Assembly (NCBI GenBank): GCA_031254455.1
Contig: JAIRUI010000107.1
Location: forward strand, 1 to 6,391
From: Chitinispirillales bacterium
GTDB taxonomy: Bacteria > Fibrobacterota > Chitinivibrionia > Chitinivibrionales > Chitinivibrionaceae
Reading direction: 5' to 3'
Length of the DNA: 6,391 nucleotides
In this document: positions 1 to 5,794 of the stretch, piece after piece
How the letters are laid out: each line of letters starts with the position of its first letter
How positions within the stretch are numbered: position 1 is the first letter of the stretch
Position numbers and translations under genes: made by a program
Notes under the pieces: generated by a model
The model's input: only the letters and a program-made list of their open reading frames with translations
The model's database searches: none
Told to the model about the DNA's origin: nothing

Positions 1-13
1 TGTTGTAGTGGTA

Positions 14-78
<65 letters not shown>

Positions 79-191
79 CTGTTAGGACTATATGCGTAAT
101 TAAACTTCGTAGTTATTGACGTATGAACGATTCGCACCATTTTGAGAAACAAATGAGAAATATTTTTTGCTGTTTTGCTAATTATCGTCAT
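79..191 (-). CDS. possible truncated small ORF, unrecognised
   Basis: A minus-strand ATG (plus 189-191) opens a frame of 37 complete codons with no stop before the G tract cuts it off. The product begins MTIISKTAKNISHLFLKMVR and matches no family I know. A purine-rich GTAGGG lies about 9-10 nt upstream of the ATG. The promoter-like TTGACA/TATATT pair would place the transcript start about 42 nt upstream. An open frame this short can occur by chance in AT-rich DNA, so promoter position is the main support. The rest of 79-292 shows nothing else I can name. Confidence 0.22.
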
Positions 192-239
192 ATTTATTAA
201 CCCTACCCAAATTCATACTTTATTAAGATCGTTATTGAT

Positions 240-269
240 AATATAATATTGTTATCGGATATTTGTCAA
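240..269 (-). promoter_or_regulatory. sigma-70-like promoter pointing left
   Basis: Read on the minus strand, a perfect -35 hexamer TTGACA (plus 264-269) is followed after 18 bp by TATATT (plus 240-245, 5 of 6 matches to TATAAT). The predicted start site is near plus 233. The promoter lies just downstream of the stop of the AsmA-like gene and points away from it, toward the contig end, so it would serve a separate leftward gene. AT-rich DNA gives -10-like hexamers by chance; the perfect -35 and acceptable spacing are what support the call. Confidence 0.45.
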
Positions 270-292
270 GGGACTTTTACAAGACCTTTTTC

Positions 293-1483
293 TCAAAATA
301 ATTTTTCAATCTCTTTCAAAAACGAATTCACGCCTTTTTTCATAACTTCGTTGTCCAAAGAAATGGAATAACCGCTCACATGTCCGTCGATTCTTCCGCC
401 GATTTTTCGTCCCTCGTTTTTGGGTTCGGCAAAAACCATCGCATTCCAAATTTCTTTTCTAACTGCAAATTTCATATCCGGATTGAAATGTATTTGTATG
501 CTGAAGTCAAGTTTATTATTTTGCGGAGAATAATGTCCGTTTGCAGAAACCGCATACTTAAAATTGTCGGCTAAAAAACTATTAACCCGAACTTTTGAAT
601 AGGAATAGTCGAAATTCGTCGTAATTTTTGCGAAATCAAGATTATTTATTCCCAAAACCGATACCGCGCTTAATATCGGTTTTGAATATTTTTGGTTATT
701 GTATTTGAAATCGCTCATTTCTATTGAAAAAACCGCCTGTTTTTCTCTTAAAATTTTTGAGAAATCCGACTTAATATCCACAAAATCGCTCGAAACCATT
801 GTGCCGGAAATTTTTCCATAGACGCATAAATCAGGAAACAAATTTTTGATTTCAATATTATTAAAAACCGCTTCAATGTCTTTTAATAAATAATTATACG
901 AGTCGAAATTCGCTTTCATATTCAAATTACCCTCAAAAATTTTGATATTTGAATTTATACTAAAAAATCCGCTGTCAATGGTTCCGCTCGCCTCAATTTT
1001 TTTCACATGGAAATAAAAATTATCGACTTTATTTATTAATAAATCATATTTAAGCGTCTCTTTTTCAAAGCGTAAATTCGCTTTTGCATCGGAAAAAATT
1101 TCTTTATCGTTTACCCCAAAAACAATATTTTTCAGTTTTGCAGAATTTGAAAAGTCACTTATACCTACTTTTTCTTTTTTGATTTTTTGCTTGTAAATCG
1201 CTCTTGCGTAAGCGAGGAGAGAAATTTCAAGTTCAAATGATTTTGCATCCGCTTTTATATTTTTTGAAAAATCGCCGACACAAACGCCGCCGAATTCAAT
1301 CAAATTCGGAAATCGAAAATCTGCGCGTTCGATTTTTGTTTCAAATCCGTTTTTTGCGCTCGCTTCCACTATTTCCGCTTTCATAGACTCAAGGGAATTT
1401 GGAAAATAAATCGTCGCTAAAATCCCCGTACCTATAACTATAATTACCGAAAAAGCGACAAAAATTATGATAACCTTTGACAT
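293..1483 (-). CDS. AsmA/GspN-like membrane-anchored envelope protein
   Basis: This 396-residue protein has a single hydrophobic segment at about residues 4-26, after a short N-terminal MSK. A long mixed alpha/beta region, probably periplasmic, follows. The pattern after the membrane anchor (YFPNSLESMKAEIVEASAKN, then alternating strand-like stretches such as TKIERADFRFPNLIEFGGV) resembles the N-terminus of AsmA-like and GspN-type proteins. These are associated with outer-membrane biogenesis, lipid transport or type II secretion. The C-terminal part keeps glycine-punctuated amphipathic strands (VYGKISGTMV at 221-230, GGRIDGHVSGYSISLDNE at 362-379). The start is supported by GGAGA on the minus strand 8 nt before the ATG. 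It diverges from the sigma-54 activator gene with only 67 bp between starts. No neighbouring gsp genes are visible, so a specific secretion role is not supported. The family call rests on pattern recognition only; a lineage-specific hypothetical protein is the alternative. Confidence 0.6.
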   Translation of the reverse strand: MSKVIIIFVAFSVIIVIGTGILATIYFPNSLESMKAEIVEASAKNGFETKIERADFRFPNLIEFGGVCVGDFSKNIKADAKSFELEISLLAYARAIYKQKIKKEKVGISDFSNSAKLKNIVFGVNDKEIFSDAKANLRFEKETLKYDLLINKVDNFYFHVKKIEASGTIDSGFFSINSNIKIFEGNLNMKANFDSYNYLLKDIEAVFNNIEIKNLFPDLCVYGKISGTMVSSDFVDIKSDFSKILREKQAVFSIEMSDFKYNNQKYSKPILSAVSVLGINNLDFAKITTNFDYSYSKVRVNSFLADNFKYAVSANGHYSPQNNKLDFSIQIHFNPDMKFAVRKEIWNAMVFAEPKNEGRKIGGRIDGHVSGYSISLDNEVMKKGVNSFLKEIEKLF

Positions 1484-1506
1484 TTACCTATTCTCCGATT
1501 TAATTT
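1477..1506 (+). promoter_or_regulatory. candidate promoter of the sigma-54 activator operon
   Basis: TTGACA (1477-1482) is a perfect -35 hexamer, followed after 18 bp by TAATTT (1501-1506), a weak -10. Transcription would start near 1513, about 38 nt before the activator ATG. The -35 overlaps the first codons of the divergent AsmA-like gene, where TGTCAA encodes its Ser-Lys start on the other strand, so part of the match may be coincidental. I saw no -24/-12 (TGGC-N8-TTGC type) sigma-54 element in the 67-bp gap. Confidence 0.3.
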
Positions 1507-1550
1507 TATCGCAAAAGTTCGGACAAAAATACATTTTGGAGATAAACGCT

Positions 1551-2624
1551 ATGTCAAATTCGGACAAATTGTTTGAAAACGAATATAAAATGCTTTGGGA
1601 TATGACGGGAAACAGCCCGGTAATGGAAAAAGTAGTTCGTTTGTGCGTGAAAATCGCTCCAAGTTCCGCAAACATAGTAATGCTGGGTGAAAACGGCACG
1701 GGAAAGGAATATTTTGCGGAAATTATACATAAATTGTCAAAGTCCGACGGCAAATTCGTTGCGGTAAATTGTGGAGCGATTCCGGAAAATTTGTTTGAAA
1801 GCGAGTTGTTCGGGCATAAAAAAGGTTCGTTTACAGGCGCGGTCGCGGATAAATCCGGCGTCGTAGAAGAGGCGGACGGCGGAACGCTTTTTTTGGACGA
1901 GATAGCCGACTTGCCGCTTAACTGTCAAGTTAAACTTTTACGTTTTATACAAGAAAAAACATTTAGGAGAGTCGGTGAAAATTCGGATAGAAAATCAAAT
2001 TGCAGAATAATTGCCGCAACTAACAAAAATTTGAAGCAAATGATTGAAGATAATTTATTCCGCGAAGATTTATATTATCGAATAAACGTTTTTGCAATTA
2101 CTCTGCCGCCGCTTAGAGAGCGGAAAGAAAGCATTTCGTATTTAATTCCTTTATTTATGCATCAGCAGTGCGAAAAACTCAAAAAAGGTACGCTTGATTT
2201 TTCAAACGAGGCGAAGTTTGCGCTTATGAGTTATGATTACCCTGGAAATATTCGTGAGCTGCGAAACGTCATAGAACACGCGACGGTAGTGAATGAATCG
2301 GGAGTAATTTCGTTTGAGGATTTGCCCGAGTATTTGCAAAAATTCATTGAAGAAAAATACTTGAATCACAAAAGTTTGGCAATTGAATATAAGGATATTC
2401 CTCTTATTGAAGTGAAAAAAGATATAATTCCGGATAAAAAAAATGAGGGAACAGACGATAACGACGTTTTTTGCATAAACTCTTTAATGACACTTAATGA
2501 CGCGGAGACAGCATATATTAAATTTGTATTGAAAAAATGTAAAAATAATTACTCAAAGGCGGCGAAAATTTTGGGAATCAGCCGTTCTACAATTTGGAGG
2601 AAACTAAACGATGAGTCGTATTGA
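1551..2624 (+). CDS. sigma-54-dependent transcriptional activator without receiver domain
   Basis: A bacterial enhancer-binding protein of 357 residues that would remodel sigma-54 RNA polymerase by ATP hydrolysis. Residues about 20-265 form the AAA+ domain: Walker A GENGTGKE (46-53), the sigma-54 contact loop GSFTGA (92-97; GAFTGA is commoner), Walker B GGTLFLDE (110-117), an arginine-finger region FREDLYYRIN (170-179), PPLRER (186-191) and sensor II YPGNIREL (230-237). A Fis-type helix-turn-helix closes the protein (about 333-351, NYSKAAKILGISRSTIWRKL). Only about 20 residues precede the AAA+ domain, so there is no response-regulator receiver, GAF or PAS sensor, an arrangement like PspF or HrpR; activity may then depend on a partner or on expression level. 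A linker of about 65 residues joins the two domains. I chose the ATG at 1551 because TTGGAGA ends 8 nt upstream. An upstream in-frame ATG at 1467 lies inside the divergent gene and adds 28 unconserved-looking residues. The 3' end overlaps ybgC by 14 nt. Confidence 0.93.
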   Translation: MSNSDKLFENEYKMLWDMTGNSPVMEKVVRLCVKIAPSSANIVMLGENGTGKEYFAEIIHKLSKSDGKFVAVNCGAIPENLFESELFGHKKGSFTGAVADKSGVVEEADGGTLFLDEIADLPLNCQVKLLRFIQEKTFRRVGENSDRKSNCRIIAATNKNLKQMIEDNLFREDLYYRINVFAITLPPLRERKESISYLIPLFMHQQCEKLKKGTLDFSNEAKFALMSYDYPGNIRELRNVIEHATVVNESGVISFEDLPEYLQKFIEEKYLNHKSLAIEYKDIPLIEVKKDIIPDKKNEGTDDNDVFCINSLMTLNDAETAYIKFVLKKCKNNYSKAAKILGISRSTIWRKLNDESY

Positions 2625-3030
2625 CATAAGGATTTATTACGAAGACACCGATTTGAGCGGCGTAGTCTATCACTCAAATTATCTAAAATTTATGGAGAGA
2701 GGGCGTACGGAATTCCTTCGCGAACACGAAATTGATTTGGCGAAATATCATGAAGAAGGCGTAGTTTTTGCCGTTACCGAAGTCAAAATACAGTATCGCT
2801 ATCCCGCAAAATACAACGACTTAGTGAGAGTTGAAACGGAATTAGACGCAATTTCGTCTTTTCAAGTAAGTTTTCGCGACGAAATGTTTAATCAGGACGG
2901 AAAGTGTTTGAGCAAAGGAACGGCGAAAATTGTCGCTGTGGATGAAAAAAGCGGAAGCGCGATTCGTTTACCTGAAAGTTTCATAAATCTTGCCGAAAAA
3001 ATTTTGGAGCAAAACAAAAAAAATGTATAG
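2611..3030 (+). CDS. ybgC: YbgC-type acyl-CoA thioesterase (hotdog fold)
   Basis: A 139-residue single-domain hotdog protein of the YbgC / 4-hydroxybenzoyl-CoA thioesterase family, a cytoplasmic enzyme that hydrolyses acyl-CoA thioesters. The N-terminal signature YYEDTDLSGVVYHSNY (9-24) is nearly the family consensus, and Asp14 aligns with the catalytic Asp of E. coli YbgC. The helix ERGRTEFLRE (29-38) follows as expected, and the length is normal. In many Gram-negatives ybgC sits in the tol-pal cluster; here no tol or pal gene is present and the gene lies between a sigma-54 activator and miaB. GGAGG at 2597-2601, inside the end of the upstream gene, is the ribosome binding site. The start overlaps the activator by 14 nt, and the stop overlaps the miaB start by 8 nt. 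The physiological substrate cannot be told from sequence. Confidence 0.93.
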   Translation: MSRIDIRIYYEDTDLSGVVYHSNYLKFMERGRTEFLREHEIDLAKYHEEGVVFAVTEVKIQYRYPAKYNDLVRVETELDAISSFQVSFRDEMFNQDGKCLSKGTAKIVAVDEKSGSAIRLPESFINLAEKILEQNKKNV

Positions 3031-4288
3031 TTATTTTTTGAAGTCGTTTGGCTGCCAAATGAATAGCGCCGATTCCGATTTTATTGCCGGATTGCTTACG
3101 GCAAGAGGATTTTCTTTGTCGCAAGACATCAAAACCGCCGATATCGTGATTGTGAATACTTGTTCTGTCCGTCAAAAGGCGGAAAGCAGGGCTTTTGCGC
3201 AAATAATGGAATATTGTGCGATAAAAAAAAAAGATTCGTTGCTTTGGGTTATCGGTTGTATGGCGCAACGGACAAGTAATGAATTAAAAGAGAAAATTCC
3301 AAATATTCAAAGGATTATCGGTGCGCAGGAAATTGAATTTATTGAAGAAAAAATAGACGAATATCTTTTGCCGCTGGGGCATTTTGACATTTTGCCGCAA
3401 AATATAAGAAGTCGATGGAGTTCTTTTTTACCGATTATGCGCGGCTGTAACAATTTTTGTACGTATTGTATCGTGCCGTTTGTCCGCGGCAGAGAACATT
3501 GCGTAAAATCTGCGCAAATTTGTAATCAAGCGCAAGAAATTATCGACAGCGGGGCGTTGGAAATTACTCTTTTAGGGCAAAATGTAAATTCTTATGGAGA
3601 CGAAAATTTGGATTTTGCGGATTTATTGGCAAAGGTTTCGCAAACAAAAGGACTTAAACGTTTGCGGTTTATGACTTCTCATCCGAAAGACATAAGCGGG
3701 AAATTAGCGGAAACTATTGCAAAAACTCCAAATTTATGTAAGCATATCCATTTGCCCGTACAATCCGGAAGTTCCGTAGTTTTGGAAAAAATGAACAGAA
3801 AATATACACGCGAACAATATCTTGAGAAAATTGCGATGATTCGCGAAATTATTCCCGACTGTGACATCACTACCGACGCTATGGTCGGATTCCCCGGAGA
3901 AACGCAAGAACAATTTTACGAAACGATTTCGCTTTTTGAGCAAGTGAAATTTACGTTTGCGTTTATGTTCGCTTATTCGCAAAGAGACAAAACAGCCGCC
4001 TGTAAAGAACAAGGGCAAATTCCTCAAGAGGAGAAACAGCGTCGTTTGGCAAAACTCGTAGAGGTACAAAATTCTATTACTAAAGATTTTTATTCGTCGA
4101 TGATTTCAAAAGAGTTTGAAACATTTTTTACTTTGGAACAAAACAAAAAACACACACATTCTTGGGTCGGGCAAGATTTCGGCGCGAAGCGGATTTTGGT
4201 GAATACAAATCAAGATTTGGGAGGAAAAATCGCAAAAGTAAAGATTGTTAAAAGCAGTGGAATGACACTTGTCGGAGAGTTGATATGA
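3023..4288 (+). CDS. miaB: tRNA-2-methylthio-N6-dimethylallyladenosine synthase MiaB
   Basis: A radical-SAM methylthiotransferase of 421 residues that converts i6A37 to ms2i6A37 in tRNAs reading UNN codons. The N-terminal UPF0004 domain carries the three cysteines for the auxiliary [4Fe-4S] cluster: C11 (FGCQMN), C47 (NTCSVR) and C79 (GCMAQR). The radical-SAM motif is C142-x3-C146-x2-C149 within MRGCNNFCTYCIVPFVRGRE. Further conserved segments are LLGQNVNSYG (183-192), LPVQSGS (244-250), MNRKYTREQY (257-266) and GFPGET (289-294). A TRAM RNA-binding domain occupies about 358-421. The conserved motifs favour MiaB over MtaB or RimO. I chose ATG 3023 because it gives the normal N-terminus (MYSYFLKSFGCQMN); an in-frame TTG at 2990 only adds residues inside ybgC. 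GGAG at 3006-3009 is a slightly distant ribosome binding site. The reading frame contains a run of 10 A (3223-3232) encoding Lys codons. It overlaps ybgC by 8 nt and wecB by 4 nt. Confidence 0.94.
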   Translation: MYSYFLKSFGCQMNSADSDFIAGLLTARGFSLSQDIKTADIVIVNTCSVRQKAESRAFAQIMEYCAIKKKDSLLWVIGCMAQRTSNELKEKIPNIQRIIGAQEIEFIEEKIDEYLLPLGHFDILPQNIRSRWSSFLPIMRGCNNFCTYCIVPFVRGREHCVKSAQICNQAQEIIDSGALEITLLGQNVNSYGDENLDFADLLAKVSQTKGLKRLRFMTSHPKDISGKLAETIAKTPNLCKHIHLPVQSGSSVVLEKMNRKYTREQYLEKIAMIREIIPDCDITTDAMVGFPGETQEQFYETISLFEQVKFTFAFMFAYSQRDKTAACKEQGQIPQEEKQRRLAKLVEVQNSITKDFYSSMISKEFETFFTLEQNKKHTHSWVGQDFGAKRILVNTNQDLGGKIAKVKIVKSSGMTLVGELI

Positions 4289-5415
4289 AAAAAATATTGT
4301 TTGTTTTCGGAACGCGTCCCGAAGCGGTAAAAATGGCGGTCCCGATTTTGGAATTGAGAAAAAGGAAAAATGTCGAATTGAAAATTTGCGTTTCCGGGCA
4401 GCATCGTGAACTTTTAGACGGCGTACTTGACGTTTTTGAAATTAAACCTGATTTTGACCTGAATATTATGAAACAAGGGCAGGATTTATCGGATATTTCT
4501 TCGGCTGTTATTTTAGGACTTCGCGGCGTATTTAAGCAATTTGACGCAGACGTAGTCGTTGTACACGGCGATACGACAACGGCGTTCGTTTCTGCATTGG
4601 CGGCATATTATCAGAAAATAAAAGTAGCGCACATTGAGGCTGGTTTGCGTACAGGTAACATCTATTCGCCGTTTCCGGAAGAAGGTAACAGAATAATGAT
4701 TGACGCGATAAGTTCGTTTTTATTTGCGCCCACAAAACACAGCGAAAAAGCGTTGCTTTCGGAAAATATTGATAAGTCAAAAATTTTTGTCACGGGAAAT
4801 TCGGTTGTTGATGCGCTTTTTGAGATACGAAGTAGGATAAATTCCAATGAAAATTTACGAAAAACCGTTCTTGAGAACATAAAAAAAGCGGGATACTCGT
4901 TTAACGATAGTCGAAAAATTGTTCTGATTACTACCCACAGAAGAGAAAATATCGGTGAAAATCTTATTGAAATATACAATGCGATAAAAATTCTTGCGCA
5001 TAGCAATACGGACTGCGATTTTTTGGTTATTCTGCACCCAAATCCGGCGCTTGCGCGAATTATCGAACCGATAATTCTGCATACGGAGAACATAAAAATT
5101 CTTCGCGACGTCGATTATTATTCATTTATGTTTTTAATGAGCAAGGCTTATATAATTATGACTGATTCGGGCGGGATTCAGGAAGAAGCGCCAAGTTTTG
5201 GCGTACCGGTTTTTGTCTTACGAAACGAAACTGAGCGTCCGGAAGGCGTCGAATGCGGCGTTATTAAAATTTTGGGAACAAATAAAAATTTTATCGTTTC
5301 CCAAACGTCTCAAATTTTTAAAAATACGCAGATTCGTAATTCGATGGTCTGTAAAGAAAACCCTTACGGCGATGGAAAAGCGTCGCAAAGAATCGCAGAT
5401 GTTTTGTGCGGGTGA
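4285..5415 (+). CDS. wecB: UDP-N-acetylglucosamine 2-epimerase (non-hydrolysing)
   Basis: A cytoplasmic 376-residue enzyme of GT-B fold that interconverts UDP-GlcNAc and UDP-ManNAc, the precursor for ManNAc/ManNAcA-containing surface polysaccharides. The family signature is complete: FGTRPEAVKM (8-17, with Arg11 and Lys16), VHGDTTT (93-99, Asp96), HIEAGLRTG (116-124, Glu118), PFPEEGNR (129-136, Glu132), TGNSVVDAL (170-178), TTHRREN (216-222, His218), TDSGGIQEEAP (293-303) and RNETERPEG (313-321). The length is typical, with no missing catalytic residue. The start overlaps the miaB stop as ATGA, with GGAGAG at 4274-4279 inside miaB, so translation is probably coupled. It is the last gene of the four-gene operon. 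No partner such as wecC or a glycosyltransferase is visible here, so the glycan it feeds is unknown. Confidence 0.94.
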   Translation: MKKILFVFGTRPEAVKMAVPILELRKRKNVELKICVSGQHRELLDGVLDVFEIKPDFDLNIMKQGQDLSDISSAVILGLRGVFKQFDADVVVVHGDTTTAFVSALAAYYQKIKVAHIEAGLRTGNIYSPFPEEGNRIMIDAISSFLFAPTKHSEKALLSENIDKSKIFVTGNSVVDALFEIRSRINSNENLRKTVLENIKKAGYSFNDSRKIVLITTHRRENIGENLIEIYNAIKILAHSNTDCDFLVILHPNPALARIIEPIILHTENIKILRDVDYYSFMFLMSKAYIIMTDSGGIQEEAPSFGVPVFVLRNETERPEGVECGVIKILGTNKNFIVSQTSQIFKNTQIRNSMVCKENPYGDGKASQRIADVLCG

Positions 5416-5439
5416 TCAGAGTGTGTTTTAAGAAGCCTG

Positions 5440-5485
5440 TTGCGTAAGCGCTTAGCGCGGTTATTGTTTTAGCGCAAGTTTTGTT
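5440..5485 (+). terminator. candidate terminator after wecB
   Basis: Twenty-four bp after the wecB stop, TTGCG (5440-5444) can pair with CGCAA (5473-5477). A shorter GCGC-TTA-GCGC hairpin (5448-5458) sits inside, and a mixed T-rich stretch, GTTTTGTTG, follows. The pairing is imperfect and the T tract is interrupted, so this is a weak intrinsic terminator at best. Its place at the operon end and before a new promoter-like site supports the idea. Confidence 0.35.
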
Positions 5486-5486
5486 G

Positions 5487-5517
5487 TCTGACAGTCAGAT
5501 TTTGCAAATAGTATATT
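5487..5517 (+). promoter_or_regulatory. promoter-like site with a dyad over the -35
   Basis: CTGACA (5488-5493, 5 of 6 to TTGACA) and TATATT (5512-5517, 5 of 6 to TATAAT) are 18 bp apart, so transcription would start near 5525, at the beginning of the first IS-like repeat. A perfect inverted repeat TCTGAC-A-GTCAGA (5487-5499) covers the -35 and is followed by TTTT. The dyad could be an operator or a second short terminator hairpin. If real, the promoter would drive the small ORFs and the lipoprotein gene. Confidence 0.35.
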
Positions 5518-5520
5518 CCC

Positions 5521-5602
5521 TTAGGTTCAAGATGAGTTAAGCGTAAATTATATTTGCTTAACTTATGATAAGAAGAAGAAAAAACAAGTATATAATTCGT
5601 TC
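5521..5602 (+). repeat. degenerate IS1595-type left end, direct repeat copy 1
   Basis: The segment starts with 21 bp identical to 6249-6269, including AGGTTCAAGATGAGTTAAG, and continues with TAAATTAT shared by both copies. It ends with AACAAGTATATAATTCGTTC (5583-5602), which differs from 6310-6329 at one base. The spacing between the two conserved blocks is almost equal (62 versus 61 nt), so the whole 82-bp segment is homologous even though its middle has diverged. In copy 2 the same segment is the terminus plus start of an IS1595-like transposase gene. Copy 1 is thus best explained as a truncated relic of the same or a related element. Confidence 0.75.
5532..5566 (+). repeat. strong hairpin in IS relic, over a start codon
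   Basis: ATGAGTTAAGC (5532-5542) pairs with GCTTAACTTAT (5556-5566) through 11 bp with one G-T wobble. AAAT/ATTT then closes a three-base loop (TAT) after a two-base bulge. The 3' arm covers the first two bases of the ATG at 5565. Copy 2 of the repeat cannot form this hairpin. It may be a vestige of two inverted ends brought together, or an RNA structure hiding the start codon; both ideas are inference. Confidence 0.5.
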
Positions 5603-5660
5603 TTTAGAGGGAATTATATACATCTGTGACCAAGAAGAAAGAAACGGACGATTACGTTGA
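5565..5660 (+). pseudogene. IS1595 transposase N-terminal remnant, 31 codons
   Basis: The frame beginning ATG 5565 encodes MIRRRKNKYIIRSLEGIIYI and stops at 5658-5660. Residues NKYIIRS (7-13) are identical to residues 3-9 of the transposase start at 6304. After that the similarity ends, apart from a possible TTTAGAGGGAATT / TTTAGGGAGATT match suggesting an internal deletion. The ATG matching the intact copy is destroyed here (AGA in its place), and the present ATG lies six codons upstream. I consider it a broken transposase start, not a working peptide gene, although it is open and preceded by a promoter-like site. Confidence 0.5.
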
Positions 5661-5793
5661 ATTTGCAACGTATACGTTTCGAATGGAAGATGTTACGAAT
5701 GTGCATGGTCAAGTGGTAGTTAAAGGCACTTGGATACCTTTTGAGCCGAAAGATTGTGTTGTTGGTTACACATACAAATCATGGGATAATTGA
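5626..5793 (+). CDS. small unrecognised ORF directly upstream of the lipoprotein gene
   Basis: From a possible GTG start the frame encodes 55 residues, lysine- and acid-rich at the start (VTKKKETDDYVEF), then beta-prone and aromatic (VTNVHGQVVVKGTWIPFEP, ending YTYKSWDN). I recognise no family. The frame is open back to a TAG at 5605-5607, just at the end of the IS relic, and there is no ATG before 5683. The natural start may therefore have been lost when the IS inserted or decayed, making this the 3' fragment of an older gene. The GAGGG at 5607-5611 is too far (about 14 nt) for an ideal ribosome binding site. The stop (5791-5793) is separated from the next ATG by one base, which suggests translational coupling with the lipoprotein gene if it is expressed. 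Confidence 0.35.
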   Translation: MTKKKETDDYVEFATYTFRMEDVTNVHGQVVVKGTWIPFEPKDCVVGYTYKSWDN

Positions 5794-5794
5794 A

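Noticed and set aside
268..291. Hairpin AAGG...CCTT followed by T run, as terminator of the AsmA-like gene
   Set aside because: The T run lies on the plus strand, while the gene is on the minus strand; the pairing is short and broken by an internal loop.
380..574. Plus-strand open frame of 64 codons
   Set aside because: It lies wholly inside the AsmA/GspN-like gene on the opposite strand and its product has no domain-like features; it is a shadow of that gene.
1467..1550. Upstream ATG at 1467 as start of the sigma-54 activator
   Set aside because: It overlaps the divergent gene start, adds 28 residues unlike any sensor domain, and lacks the good ribosome binding site found before 1551.
2990..3022. 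TTG at 2990 as miaB start
   Set aside because: The ATG at 3023 gives the standard MiaB N-terminus; the extension only repeats ybgC sequence in another frame.
4662..5093. Minus-strand open frames within wecB, miaB and the other operon genes
   Set aside because: They run antisense to genes with complete family signatures and show no signature of their own.
5741..5794. TTG at 5741 as start of the lipoprotein gene
   Set aside because: It would place 18 extra residues before the signal peptide and overlap the small upstream ORF; ATG 5795 fits better.
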